From Mycobacterium sp. IDR2000157661 (lineage in GTDB: Bacteria; Actinomycetota; Actinomycetes; Mycobacteriales; Mycobacteriaceae), in assembly GCF_022317005.1 (NCBI RefSeq), contig NZ_CP081006.1, positions 2,170,001 through 2,234,000 on the forward strand: a DNA stretch of 64,000 bases, read 5' to 3'. Both the position numbers and the translations under genes were made by a program. Shown here piece by piece: positions 48,421 through 57,999 of the stretch. The notes beneath the pieces were generated by a model, which did no database searches, was not told the DNA's origin, and saw nothing but the letters and a program-made list of their open reading frames with translations. Positions within the stretch are counted from its first letter, which is position 1; each line of letters begins with the position of its first letter.

Positions 48421-49413
48421 ATGACCATCGGCCAGGTTGCCGAGCTGTGGCGCTTCCCGTGCAAATCGCTGGGCGGTGTCAAGGTCGACCAGGCCGAGAT
48501 CGGTCCGCGAGGACTGCGCGGTGACCGGCTGTGGGCGGTTCGCGATCTGGAGCGTGAGATCACCGCATCGGCCCGCCGCATGCCAGCACTGCTGACGGCC
48601 ACCGCCCGCTATACCGGTCCGGTGCCGCCGGACGCCGGACCGGGCAATGTCCCCGAGATCGAGGTCACCTTCCCCGACGGCACCGTGCTATCGAGCAGCG
48701 ATGCCGAAATACACGCGAGACTCTCCGACCTCGCCGGTCGCGACGTCAGGTTGACCGCACTGCCGCCGGCCGAAGACACCAGCCTGCATCGCATGCGCCT
48801 GCACAGCCAGAAGGATGCCGTTTCGTCCGCGTCGGTGCGGGCCGACTTCGGCGTCGACGAGGGAGAGAAGCCGCCGGACCTCGCCGTGTTGCCGATGGCC
48901 GACCTCCTCAAGCTGGGCCGCTATTCAACCCCGCCCGGAATGTTCGTCGACCTGGCGCCGATCCATGTCATGACGACGACCAGCCTGGCGACCATCGGCG
49001 CGGAAGTCGGTGAGGATCTCGACGTGCGACGCTTTCGGCCCAATGTTCTGGTGACACTTGATGATCCGGACCACGAACTCCCCGAGTCGCAATGGGCCGG
49101 CGCACAGGTCACGCTAGGCGGCGTCGATCTCAAGGTCATCTCGCAGACGGTTCGCTGCGTCGTGCCCAGTCGCGCGCAACCCGGACTCGACGTCGACCGC
49201 CGGGTCACACGGGCCGTGGCGGCCCGTGCGCAGCGGTGCCTGGGGGTCTACTGCACCGTGGGCCGCTCGGGTACGGTCCGGATCGGCGATCGGGTGGCCG
49301 TCGAGCGGATCGCCGCCACGCGTCCGCGGAGGTTACTGGACGACGTGACCAAGCGCGCGAAGCGGATGACACTCGGTCTGGCCACCGCTGCCGCTGACCG
49401 GATGTCGCGCTAG
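48421..49413 (+). CDS. MOSC-domain molybdenum-cofactor-type protein
   Basis: Protein of 330 residues with an N-terminal MOSC beta-barrel (AELWRFPCKSLGGVKVDQAE, GPRGLRGDRLWAVRD) and a C-terminal MOSC domain containing FRPNVLV and a conserved Cys in TVRCVVPSRAQPGLD. MOSC proteins bind persulfide or molybdenum cofactor, as in mARC. A TACGGT -10 box six bases before the ATG supports a leaderless start at 48421. The last 30 residues (TKRAKRMTLGLATAAADRMSR) are basic. Its TAG and the convergent gene's TAG share one CTAG. The 198 bp upstream hold no convincing gene. Confidence 0.85.
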   Translation: MTIGQVAELWRFPCKSLGGVKVDQAEIGPRGLRGDRLWAVRDLEREITASARRMPALLTATARYTGPVPPDAGPGNVPEIEVTFPDGTVLSSSDAEIHARLSDLAGRDVRLTALPPAEDTSLHRMRLHSQKDAVSSASVRADFGVDEGEKPPDLAVLPMADLLKLGRYSTPPGMFVDLAPIHVMTTTSLATIGAEVGEDLDVRRFRPNVLVTLDDPDHELPESQWAGAQVTLGGVDLKVISQTVRCVVPSRAQPGLDVDRRVTRAVAARAQRCLGVYCTVGRSGTVRIGDRVAVERIAATRPRRLLDDVTKRAKRMTLGLATAAADRMSR

Positions 49414-49826
49414 ATCTTTCGGGCGCTGGCTGTGGCGCGGTCGAGTTCCCAGAACGCCCGCAGCGCGACGATTTTGCCCGCGTCGTCGACGCGGTAGGTG
49501 AACACGCCCTCGGCGGTCACCTCGTAACCGGCGGCGCGAATGACGATGTTGCCGACGTTGGCCTCCTCGTTGCCGCACTGATAGGTGCGCTCGAAGTTGA
49601 ACGTCAGGTCGCTCGGCGCGATCGCCTTGTCGTAGAACGCGGCGATCGCCTCTTTACCCCGGTGCCCCTTGCCTCCAGGGTCGAAGTGCGACGGTCCGAT
49701 CGGATCCTCGACGATCGCGTCGTCGGCGAAGTTGTCCAGCCACGCCTGCTTGTCGTGCGCCATCGCCGCCTCTCGAGAGCGCTTGCCCGCCAGGTGCACC
49801 GGAGCCTGCGGGTCGGTGACGGTCAC
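49410..49826 (-). CDS. ketosteroid-isomerase-like NTF2-fold protein
   Basis: Protein of 138 residues, clearly related to steroid delta5-isomerase: FADDAIVEDPIG matches the family block that carries the catalytic base (Asp38 of Comamonas KSI). The oxyanion-hole residues are not evident: the position of Tyr14 aligns by eye with Ser, and the Asp99 region PIDHFRF reads AEGVFTYRV. The GTG start overlaps the upstream LLM stop (GTGA). Last gene of a five-gene ltp operon. It may isomerise or bind a sterol CoA ester; activity is uncertain. Confidence 0.78.
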   Translation of the reverse strand: MTVTDPQAPVHLAGKRSREAAMAHDKQAWLDNFADDAIVEDPIGPSHFDPGGKGHRGKEAIAAFYDKAIAPSDLTFNFERTYQCGNEEANVGNIVIRAAGYEVTAEGVFTYRVDDAGKIVALRAFWELDRATASARKI

Positions 49827-50700
49827 TGCTGCCAACCGGAATGGATGTAGGTGTCGGCGAACCGCTTCATCGCGTCCTTCTTCTTCTCCAGCGGTGCGTC
49901 GAAGCCGAGGCCCTCGAACACCCACGGGATCACGATGTTGTCGGTGACGCCTGCCTCGGCCAGTTCACGGTGCCCGTCGACACCGGACTTGTCGATGCAG
50001 ACGGCCTGGTACTCGAACGGCGCATCGGCGCGGCCGTTTTCGGTAAGCAGCGTCTTGATCCGGCTGATGGTCTCGGCCAACTGCGCGCCGGTCATCATCG
50101 CGCTGGTCCAGCCGTCGCCCACCCGCGCCGCGCGCTTGAGTGCCACCTCGGTGTGACCGCCGACGTAGAACGGCACCGGCTTGCTCGGCGCCGGACTCAT
50201 CTGCAGTTTGTCGAAGTCGTAGAACTCACCGTGGAACTCGGCCATGCCGCCGGCGAGCACCAGCTTGATGACCTCGATCATCTCGTCGACGCGTTTGCCG
50301 CGCTTGGCGTACGGCTGTCCGCACCACTCGAATTCTTCGGGTGCCCAGCCGATCCCGACCCCGAAGCCGAAGCGGTTGTTCGTCAGGTTCGCCACCGAGC
50401 CGACCTGACGCGCCAGCAGCAGCGGATTGCGCGAGCCCAGCTTCATGACGTTGGTGTAGAAGCGCAGCGTCGACGTGACCGCGCCCATCGCGGACGCGGC
50501 GATCAGCGGGTCCACCCACGGGGTGTCGGCGTTCCACATCCGCGAACCGTCAGGGGTGTACGGATAGTCGGTGGACTGCTTCTCCATGTAGAACAGCGAG
50601 TCCGGAAGCGCGATGTTGTCAAAGCCGACTTCCTCTGCGGTGCGAGCGATCTCGACGAGCTCCTCGACCGGGCCCATCGCGACAGTGCAGGTGTACTGCA

Positions 50701-50704
<4 letters not shown>
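49823..50704 (-). CDS. F420-dependent LLM-class oxidoreductase
   Basis: Luciferase-like TIM barrel of 293 residues, likely using F420. It shows GPVEELVEIARTAEEVGFDNIALPD, FYTNVMKLGSRNPLLLARQV, NNRFGFGVGIGWAPEEFEW and PFYVGGHTEVALKRAARVGDGW (given as landmarks). The ATG at 50704 overlaps the ltp3 stop as ATGA. M. tuberculosis has no gene at this position, to my knowledge, so this is an extra F420 enzyme in the sterol side-chain operon. Substrate unknown. Confidence 0.83.
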
Positions 50705-51870
<1,166 letters not shown>

Positions 51871-51874
51871 GCTC

Positions 51875-52939
51875 TTACTTCCCTTCCAGGACAGCGACCA
51901 GGTTCTGTTGCAGCGCAGGGCCGCTCGTGGCGTGGGCCAGCACCCGCTGCGCCGAGCCGTCGAAGATGTGCTGCGCGGCGAAGCCGATGCGCTCCAGGCC
52001 CGCCGAGAACATCGGGTTGGCGGCCAGCGGGCCACCCGACGGGTTCACCTTCGTCGCCTCACCGAGCCCGATCGCCTCGGTGAGGATCAGATGCTGATGG
52101 GTGAACGGGGCGTAGATCTCGGCGACCTCGATGGAGCCGGTGTCACCGCCCGTCGCGGCCTGTGCCGAGGCCGTCGTCGACGGTGAGGTGGTCAGGTCGC
52201 GGGCACCGAGGACCGGGGTCTCGATGCGGTGCTCGAAGCCGGTGATCCAGGCCGGGTTCTCCCGCAGCTCCCTGGCCCGATCACCGACTGCGAGCACGAT
52301 GGCCGATGCGCCGTCGGTGATCGGGGCGATGTCGTGGCGCCGCAGCGGATCCGCAAAGTACGGGCGCTCCAGCAGCTCATCGATCGACTTGGCCGGCTTC
52401 TCCGAATCGGTGCGCTGGGCGACGGTCATGGAGTCGAGCGCCACCTGAGCCATCTGCTCGGCGGTCCACTTGCCTGCGTCGAGTCCGAAGCGGGCCTGCA
52501 GCCCGGCCATCGACACCGCGTCGGGCCACAGCGGCGCGACGGTGTACGGGTCGGTCTGCAGGGCCAGCACGCGACGCAGCGTTCCGGCGCTGGACTTGCC
52601 GAAGCCGTACACCAGCGCGGTGTCCACTTCGCCGGTCAGCAGCTTGATGTAGGCCTCGTACAGCGCCCACGCGGCGTCCATCTCGACGTGCGATTCGTTG
52701 ATCGGTGGGACCGCGCCGATTGAGTCGATCGCCGAGATGAATGAGAATGCCCGTCCGGCAAGGTAATCGGAGGATCCGGAACACCAGAACCCGATGTCCG
52801 TCTGCTGCAGACCGAGCTCCTCGTAGAGCTGGTGGAAGCACGGCATCAGCATCTCGACGCCGTTGGTGGTGCCGTCGGTGCGGCGGACGTGTGGTGCGTG
52901 CGCAAAGCCCACCACTGCTACATCTGTTGAGTCGGTCAT
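51875..52939 (-). CDS. ltp4: thiolase-like SCP-x protein Ltp4
   Basis: Thiolase-superfamily protein of 354 residues like Rv3522. Landmarks: VAVVGFAHAPHVRRTDGTTNG, GFWCSGSSDYLAGRAFS, ITDGASAIVLAVGD and NPSGGPLAANPMFSAGLERIG. With Ltp3 it has been linked to removal of C24-branched (phytosterol) side chains. A GAGCAGACAGGA leader element lies just upstream of the ATG at 52939 and acts as ribosome site. Second gene of the operon after the DUF35 gene. Confidence 0.87.
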   Translation of the reverse strand: MTDSTDVAVVGFAHAPHVRRTDGTTNGVEMLMPCFHQLYEELGLQQTDIGFWCSGSSDYLAGRAFSFISAIDSIGAVPPINESHVEMDAAWALYEAYIKLLTGEVDTALVYGFGKSSAGTLRRVLALQTDPYTVAPLWPDAVSMAGLQARFGLDAGKWTAEQMAQVALDSMTVAQRTDSEKPAKSIDELLERPYFADPLRRHDIAPITDGASAIVLAVGDRARELRENPAWITGFEHRIETPVLGARDLTTSPSTTASAQAATGGDTGSIEVAEIYAPFTHQHLILTEAIGLGEATKVNPSGGPLAANPMFSAGLERIGFAAQHIFDGSAQRVLAHATSGPALQQNLVAVLEGK

Positions 52940-52940
52940 C

Positions 52941-52964
52941 CCAGGTCCTGTCTGCTCTTCGCGC
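52941..52964 (-). repeat. short dispersed leader element, copy A
   Basis: Plus-strand CCAGGTCCTGTCTGCTCTTC is the reverse complement of a GAGCAGACAGGA element directly before the ltp4 start. The 12-mer TCCTGTCTGCTC recurs exactly at 62138-62149 before the LpqN-like lipoprotein, and a variant lies inside the DUF35 gene at 53482-53505. Confidence 0.5.
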
Positions 52965-52984
52965 AAGCGCTCATCGCCGCGCCT

Positions 52985-54016
52985 TCAGAGGTGGTGCTTG
53001 TAGGAGTCGTATTCGGCGTCGGGCTCACCCGTCGGCCGGAAGTGATCGATGTTGTCGATGCCCAGGCCCCACTCCTCGCGGGGCTTCCACACCGCCTCGA
53101 CACGCATGCCCATTCGGACCTCGGCCGCCTCGATCTCGGTGACCAGGTGAAGGAACGGGATGTCGGAGCCGTCGAGCAGCACGTAGGCCGCGACGTACGG
53201 CGGCTTGATGCGCTGACCGGCGAAAGGGATGTTGATGACGGCGAACGTCGTCACCGTGCCCTTGTCGGGCAGCTCGATGAACTCGTCGAGTTCCAGGCCC
53301 GTCGCCGGGTCGGCCTCCTTGGGCGGGAAGTACACCTTGCCCGGCTGGCCATTGCGGCCCTTCTTCGTCCGGGCGCCCAGCAACTTGCCCTCCTCGAGGG
53401 CCTTGAGGAACACGGTCTCCGGGAAGGACGCTGTGTGCTGGATCTCGATCGCCGACGGTGTCACCTGGACGGTCACCGGGTCCAGGCCTGTCTCTGCTCC
53501 TCGCGTGCGCGCGTCGTCGGGTTCGCCCTCCGGTTCGGCATCCTCACCGAGCGCGAAGTAGGCGATGTCGGTGATCGCGCCGACGGGCTCGTCGACCCAG
53601 TGCGCGTGCACCCGCGTCCCGGTGCTGATGGATTCGGCCGAGCCCGCATCAACAGCGTGCAGCAGCGGGGTGTCGGCGCCGTCGAGTTTGATCAGCGCCC
53701 ACGCGAACGGGCGGTCCAGGGGCTGCATCTGAAGCGGGGTCGACTGCCAGGTCCACGAGACCACGGTCCCGACAGCGGCCACCGGTACGATCTCGGTCAA
53801 TCGCTCGTAGGTGACGGGGTCGAACTCCGCGGGTGGCACCAGCACCCGCCCGTCCGAACCGCGCACGCCGAGGATGCGTCGTTCGCGCAGGGCGGTGAAG
53901 AACTGGCCGAGGAGTGGTCCGACTGAACGGGTGTAGTCGAATGAGAGCCTCAGTGGCGCCGAAAGTGGCCGCTGATGGGGATCGATCTGCACCGGGCTGC
54001 TTTGGCTGGTCGTCAC
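52985..54016 (-). CDS. tandem DUF35/OB-fold protein, Rv3521-like
   Basis: Protein of 343 residues made of two similar DUF35-type halves, about 20-165 and 200-343. Each has a helical hairpin and OB strands (GQFFTALRERRILGVRGSDG; ALEEGKLLGARTKKGRNG). The zinc-ribbon positions hold no Cys; the whole protein has none. By analogy with ChsH2-Ltp2 it is the partner of Ltp3 and/or Ltp4. The start is the GTG at 54016 because the longer frame would include the KstR operator at 54026. A repeat element encodes part of the linker between the halves. Confidence 0.83.
   Translation of the reverse strand: MTTSQSSPVQIDPHQRPLSAPLRLSFDYTRSVGPLLGQFFTALRERRILGVRGSDGRVLVPPAEFDPVTYERLTEIVPVAAVGTVVSWTWQSTPLQMQPLDRPFAWALIKLDGADTPLLHAVDAGSAESISTGTRVHAHWVDEPVGAITDIAYFALGEDAEPEGEPDDARTRGAETGLDPVTVQVTPSAIEIQHTASFPETVFLKALEEGKLLGARTKKGRNGQPGKVYFPPKEADPATGLELDEFIELPDKGTVTTFAVINIPFAGQRIKPPYVAAYVLLDGSDIPFLHLVTEIEAAEVRMGMRVEAVWKPREEWGLGIDNIDHFRPTGEPDAEYDSYKHHL
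53482..53505 (-). repeat. variant of the leader element inside the DUF35 gene
   Basis: CCAGGCCTGTCTCTGCTCCT on the plus strand aligns with copy A at 52941 (one base fewer after CCAGG, a CT insertion after CTGTCT). It falls in frame in the linker of the DUF35 protein (DDARTRGAETG). This looks like a noncoding element captured by a coding sequence, or a chance match. Confidence 0.35.
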
Positions 54017-54025
54017 GGCATCGAG

Positions 54026-54039
54026 TAGAACAGGTTCTA
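54026..54039. promoter_or_regulatory. KstR operator between Rv3521-like and Rv3520c-like genes
   Basis: TAGAACAGGTTCTA matches the KstR motif. It is 9 bp before the GTG of the minus-strand DUF35/ltp4/ltp3 operon and 35 bp before the plus-strand LLM gene, so it can serve both directions. Confidence 0.9.
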
Positions 54040-54074
54040 AGAATGGTTTCAAGGACGGGTCCGGAGGCGCGCTA

Positions 54075-55115
54075 ATGAAGTTGGGACTTCAACTCGGTTA
54101 TTGGGGTGCACAGCCACCCGACAACCACGCCGAACTGGTCGCCACCGCGGAGGACGCCGGCTTCGACACCGTGTTCACCGCCGAGGCGTGGGGTTCGGAC
54201 GCCTACACCCCGCTGGCGTGGTGGGGCCGTGAAACCAGGCGCATGCGCCTGGGCACGTCGGTCATCCAGCTCTCCGCCCGCACCCCCACCGCGTGTGCGA
54301 TGGCCGCCCTGACACTGGACCACCTCTCCGGCGGGCGCCACATCCTGGGCCTCGGCGTCTCCGGCCCGCAGGTGGTCGAGGGCTGGTACGGCGCGAAGTT
54401 CCCGAAGCCCCTCGCCCGCACCCGCGAGTACGTCGACATCCTGCGGCAGGTGTGGGCGCGCGAGGCACCGGTGCGCAGCGACGGCCCGCACTATCCGCTG
54501 CCGCTGACCGGCGAGGGCACCACCGGCCTGGGCAAGAACCTCAAGCCGATCACCCATCCGCTGCGCGCCGAGATTCCGGTCATGCTGGGCGCCGAGGGTC
54601 CCAAGAACGTCGCACTGGCCGCCGAGATCTGCGACGGCTGGCTGCCCATCTTCTACTCGCCGCGCATCGCCGACATGTACAACGAGTGGCTCGACGAGGG
54701 GTTCGCCCGCCCCGGCGCCCGCCGCTCCCGCGAGGACTTCGAGATCTGCGCGACCGCCCAGGTCGTCGTCACCGATGACCGCGCCGGCGTCATGGAGTTG
54801 ATGAAGCCGCACCTGGCGCTGTACATGGGCGGGATGGGCGCCGAGGACACCAACTTCCACGCCGACGTCTACCGCCGGATGGGCTATGCCGAGGTCGTCG
54901 ACGACGTGACGAAGCTCTTCCGATCAGGCAGTGAGGACGGCAAAGAGCGAGCGGCCAAGGTCATTCCCGACGAACTGGTCGACGACTCCGCGATCGTCGG
55001 TGATCTGGCCTATGTGCAGGAGCAGATCAAGGCGTGGGAGGCCGCGGGCGTGACGATGATGGTCGTCGGCGCCCGGTCGCCGGAGCAGATCCGGGACCTC
55101 GCCGGGCTGGTGTAG
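54075..55115 (+). CDS. F420-dependent LLM oxidoreductase, Rv3520c-like
   Basis: Luciferase-like F420 oxidoreductase of 346 residues. It has MKLGLQLGYWGAQPPDNHAE, FTAEAWGSDAYTPLAW, GGRHILGLGVSGPQVVEGWYG and EIPVMLGAEGPKN. GGAGG precedes the ATG by 7 bp. KstR-regulated in M. tuberculosis; the reaction in sterol breakdown is unknown, perhaps redox chemistry on branched side chains given its ltp3/ltp4 neighbours. Confidence 0.9.
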   Translation: MKLGLQLGYWGAQPPDNHAELVATAEDAGFDTVFTAEAWGSDAYTPLAWWGRETRRMRLGTSVIQLSARTPTACAMAALTLDHLSGGRHILGLGVSGPQVVEGWYGAKFPKPLARTREYVDILRQVWAREAPVRSDGPHYPLPLTGEGTTGLGKNLKPITHPLRAEIPVMLGAEGPKNVALAAEICDGWLPIFYSPRIADMYNEWLDEGFARPGARRSREDFEICATAQVVVTDDRAGVMELMKPHLALYMGGMGAEDTNFHADVYRRMGYAEVVDDVTKLFRSGSEDGKERAAKVIPDELVDDSAIVGDLAYVQEQIKAWEAAGVTMMVVGARSPEQIRDLAGLV

Positions 55116-55134
55116 ACACTTCTTGCTAGTTGTC

Positions 55135-55148
55135 TAGAACGCGTTCTA
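55135..55148 (+). promoter_or_regulatory. KstR operator, perfect palindrome, upstream of Rv3519-like gene
   Basis: TAGAACGCGTTCTA, identical to the 42210 site. Its last TA begins the -10 box TAGATT (55147-55152), and the ATG follows six bases later at 55159. A TTGCTA -35-like box is at 55123-55128. Confidence 0.92.
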
Positions 55149-55158
55149 GATTGGCGCG

Positions 55159-55890
55159 ATGACCCAGCACACCATCGCAGGCACCGTCCTGACCATGCCG
55201 GTGAAGATCCGCCAAGCCGAGCAGCACATGGCCATGTTCTCGGTGGACGCCGACGCCGCTCAACGGTTGATCGACTACAGCGGCCTGCAGGTGTGCCGCT
55301 TCCTGCCGGGGCGCGCGATCGTCGTGCTGATGCTGATGCACTACGTCGACGGCGACCTCGGCCAGTACTACGAGTACGGCACCAACGTGATGGTGAACCC
55401 GCCTGGGGGCCGCCGTGCCCCGAATAGGTCGAGCCCGCGGGCGCTGCGGGATGCGGGCGCGTTCATCCATCATCTGCCCGTGGACCAGGCGTTCACGCTC
55501 GAGGCCGGCACGAAGATCTGGGGCTACCCGAAGGTCATGTCGGACTTCACGATTCGTGACGGCCACACCTTCGGATTCGATCTGACGATCGACGACCAGT
55601 TCGTGCTCGGCATGGACTTCTCGCCGGGCCTGAAGGTGCCCGCGGCGTTCACCTCCAGGCCGCAGGCGCACCCCACGTACTCCTACCGCGACGGGGTCGT
55701 GCGGCAGACGGTCGGCGAGATGAAGCTGTCCGACGTGCGCTACCGGTTGGGCGGTGCCCGCATCCGGTTGGGTGAACATCCCTACGCCAAAGACCTCGCC
55801 TCGCTAGGCTTTCCGAAACGCGCGATGGTCTCCAGTTCCGCTGGCAACGTGGAGATGTCGTTCGCCGATGCGCAGGAGGTTCAGCCATGA
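55159..55890 (+). CDS. acetoacetate-decarboxylase-like protein, Rv3519-like
   Basis: Protein of 243 residues with the acetoacetate decarboxylase fold. The Schiff-base region is GTKIWGYPKVMSDF: Lys125 matches the catalytic Lys of the family, but the following Lys of classical ADC is Val126. Other landmarks: ALRDAGAFIHHLPVDQAF and LGMDFSPGLKVPAAFTS. It is leaderless from the KstR site and overlaps cyp142 by 4 bp (ATGA). Function in sterol catabolism is unknown; it may act on other keto acids or as a lyase/aldolase. Confidence 0.84.
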   Translation: MTQHTIAGTVLTMPVKIRQAEQHMAMFSVDADAAQRLIDYSGLQVCRFLPGRAIVVLMLMHYVDGDLGQYYEYGTNVMVNPPGGRRAPNRSSPRALRDAGAFIHHLPVDQAFTLEAGTKIWGYPKVMSDFTIRDGHTFGFDLTIDDQFVLGMDFSPGLKVPAAFTSRPQAHPTYSYRDGVVRQTVGEMKLSDVRYRLGGARIRLGEHPYAKDLASLGFPKRAMVSSSAGNVEMSFADAQEVQP

Positions 55891-57092
55891 CAGCCATGAC
55901 AGCGGCGCCCAAGCCCGACGTGGACCTCACCGACGGCACCTTCTACGCCGGTGACTCGCGGTCGGTTTACAAGTGGATGCGCGAGAACGAGCCGGTGTTC
56001 CGCGACCGCAACGGCTTGGCCGCCGCCGCCACGTACGCCGCGGTGATCGAGGCCGAGCGCAACCCCGAGTTGTTCTCCAACGCCGGCGGCATCCGGCCGG
56101 ACCAGCCGGGTGTCGAGATGATGATCGAGATGGACGACCCGCAGCACCTGTTGCGGCGCAAGCTCGTCAACTCCGGTTTCACCCGTAAGCGGGTGAAAGA
56201 CCTTGAGGGGTCGATCAGTTCGCTGTGTGACTCGCTGATCGACAATGTCTGCGAGCGCGGCGAGTGTGACTTCGTCTGGGACATCGCCGCGCCGCTGCCG
56301 ATGGCCGTCATCGGTGACATGCTCGGCGTTCGGCCGGAGGACCGCGAGATGTTCCTCAAGTGGTCCGACGATCTGGTCGGGGCACTGAGCAGCACGGCGG
56401 ACCCCGAGCAGTTCCAGCTGACGATGGATGCCTTCGCCGCCTACAGCGAGTACATGACGGGCATGATCGCGGAGCGCAAGTCCGAACCGACCGATGACCT
56501 GGTCAGCGTGCTGGTGCACGCCGAGGTCGAGGGATCCAAGCTCGAGGACCACCAGATCGTCACCGAGGTGCTCCTGCTGCTCATCGGCGGCGACGAGACC
56601 ACCCGTCACACCCTGTCCGGCGGCACCCGCCAGCTGCTGCTGCATCCGGATCAGCATCGGCGGCTGGTCGACGATCTGGCGCTGTTGCCGAACGCGATCG
56701 AGGAGATGCTGCGCTGGACGGCGCCCGTCAAGAACATGGCGCGAACCGTCACCGCCGACACGGAGTTTCACGGCACCGCCCTCGAGGAGGGCGAGAAGAT
56801 GATCCTGCTGTTCGAGTCGGCGAACTTCGACGAGGCCGTGTTCGAAAGTCCTGAACTCTTCGATATCGAGCGCTATCCGAACAACCACCTCGCGTTCGGT
56901 TTCGGCACGCACTTCTGTCTGGGCAACCAGTTGGCCCGCCTGGAGTTGTCGATCATGCAGACCAAATTGCTGCAGCGGCTGCCCGACCTACGGTTGGCCG
57001 GCGATGGTGAGCTGCCGCTGCGCCCGGCCAACTTCGTGTCGGGCCTCGAGCAGATGCCCGTCGTGTTCACACCGACAACGCCGGTGGGCTGA
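55887..57092 (+). CDS. cyp142: cytochrome P450 Cyp142
   Basis: P450 of 401 residues, a second cholesterol C26/C27 oxidase that gives the opposite stereochemistry to Cyp125. The haem ligand is Cys344 in FGFGTHFCLGNQLARLEL, the I-helix is LLIGGDETTRHT and the ExxR helix is in AIEEMLRWTAPV. The ATG lies in ATGA overlapping the Rv3519-like stop, so it is produced from the same KstR promoter. It converges on echA19. Confidence 0.93.
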   Translation: MTAMTAAPKPDVDLTDGTFYAGDSRSVYKWMRENEPVFRDRNGLAAAATYAAVIEAERNPELFSNAGGIRPDQPGVEMMIEMDDPQHLLRRKLVNSGFTRKRVKDLEGSISSLCDSLIDNVCERGECDFVWDIAAPLPMAVIGDMLGVRPEDREMFLKWSDDLVGALSSTADPEQFQLTMDAFAAYSEYMTGMIAERKSEPTDDLVSVLVHAEVEGSKLEDHQIVTEVLLLLIGGDETTRHTLSGGTRQLLLHPDQHRRLVDDLALLPNAIEEMLRWTAPVKNMARTVTADTEFHGTALEEGEKMILLFESANFDEAVFESPELFDIERYPNNHLAFGFGTHFCLGNQLARLELSIMQTKLLQRLPDLRLAGDGELPLRPANFVSGLEQMPVVFTPTTPVG

Positions 57093-57129
57093 CGACGGCG
57101 GTCAGCGCCTGACTTTACGTTCGCCGAGC

Positions 57130-57930
57130 TCAGCGCATCTTGAAGTTGGGCGCCCGCTTCTCCTTGAACGCCCGCGGGCCCTCCTTGGCGTCCTCGGACA
57201 GGAACACCTCGATGCCGATCTTCGTGTCGATCTTGAAGGCGTCGTTCTCGTGCATGCCCTCGGTATCGTGGATCGACCGCAGGATCGCCTGCACGGCCAG
57301 TGGGCCGTTGTTGTTGATCAGGTCGGCGATCTCCAGCGCCTTGTCCAGCGCGGTCCCGTCGGGCACGACGTAGCCGATCAGCCCGTAGTCCAGCGCCTCG
57401 GCGGCCGTGATGTGCCGACCGGTCAGCAGCAGGTCGCAGGCGATGGTGTAGGCGATCTGGCGGACCAGACGCACCGCCGACCCGCCCATCGGGTACAGGC
57501 TCCACTTGGCCTCGGAGATGCCGAACTTCGCGCTCTCACCCGCGATGCGGATGTCGGTGCCCTGCAGGATCTCGGTGCCTCCGGCGATGGCGGGACCCTC
57601 CACGGCGGCGATCAGCGGCTTGGTCAGCCGCCGGCCCTTGAGCAGGCCGTCGATGCGCGACGGGTCATAGCTGCCGTCCTTGAACGAGTCGCCCGGCGGT
57701 TTGGCTGTCGCCGCCTTGAGGTCCATGCCCGCGCAGAAGTAGCCGCCTGCGCCGGTCAGGATGCACGACCGGATCTCCGGATCGTTGTCGACGCGGTCCC
57801 AGGCCTCGACCATGATCGAGAGCATCTCGGTGGAAAGGGCGTTGCGCGCCTCGGGCCGGTTCAGCGTCAGGATCAAGGTGTGTCCGCGCTGCTCAATGAG
57901 GGCGTCGGGACCCTTCTCGGGTTGGCTCAC
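57130..57930 (-). CDS. echA19: enoyl-CoA hydratase EchA19
   Basis: Crotonase of 266 residues. EchA19 hydrates sterol side-chain 22,23-enoyl-CoAs. Oxyanion-hole segments are [10 protein letters not shown] with [14 protein letters not shown], and [20 protein letters not shown]; the catalytic Glu region is [20 protein letters not shown]. Start ATG-equivalent at 57930, with the KstR operator 45 bp upstream shared with divergent fadD19. As in M. tuberculosis, echA19 and fadD19 are adjacent. Confidence 0.92.
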   Translation of the reverse strand: MSQPEKGPDALIEQRGHTLILTLNRPEARNALSTEMLSIMVEAWDRVDNDPEIRSCILTGAGGYFCAGMDLKAATAKPPGDSFKDGSYDPSRIDGLLKGRRLTKPLIAAVEGPAIAGGTEILQGTDIRIAGESAKFGISEAKWSLYPMGGSAVRLVRQIAYTIACDLLLTGRHITAAEALDYGLIGYVVPDGTALDKALEIADLINNNGPLAVQAILRSIHDTEGMHENDAFKIDTKIGIEVFLSEDAKEGPRAFKEKRAPNFKMR

Positions 57931-57974
57931 AGATGTCCGCCTTCCTGCCGTCGAACCACAGACTTGTCTGGAAA

Positions 57975-57988
57975 TGTAACACGTTCTA
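57975..57988. promoter_or_regulatory. KstR operator between echA19 and fadD19
   Basis: TGTAACACGTTCTA matches the KstR motif. On the plus strand its last TA begins TAGTTT (57987-57992), 17 bp after a TTGTCT -35 (57964-57969), and the fadD19 GTG is seven bases further. It probably controls both divergent genes. Confidence 0.9.
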
Positions 57989-57999
57989 GTTTAGGTTCC

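Noticed and set aside
57004..57999. N-terminal extension of the fadD19 frame by about 330 codons
   Set aside because: Antisense to echA19, and it would place the KstR operator and promoter inside the coding sequence.
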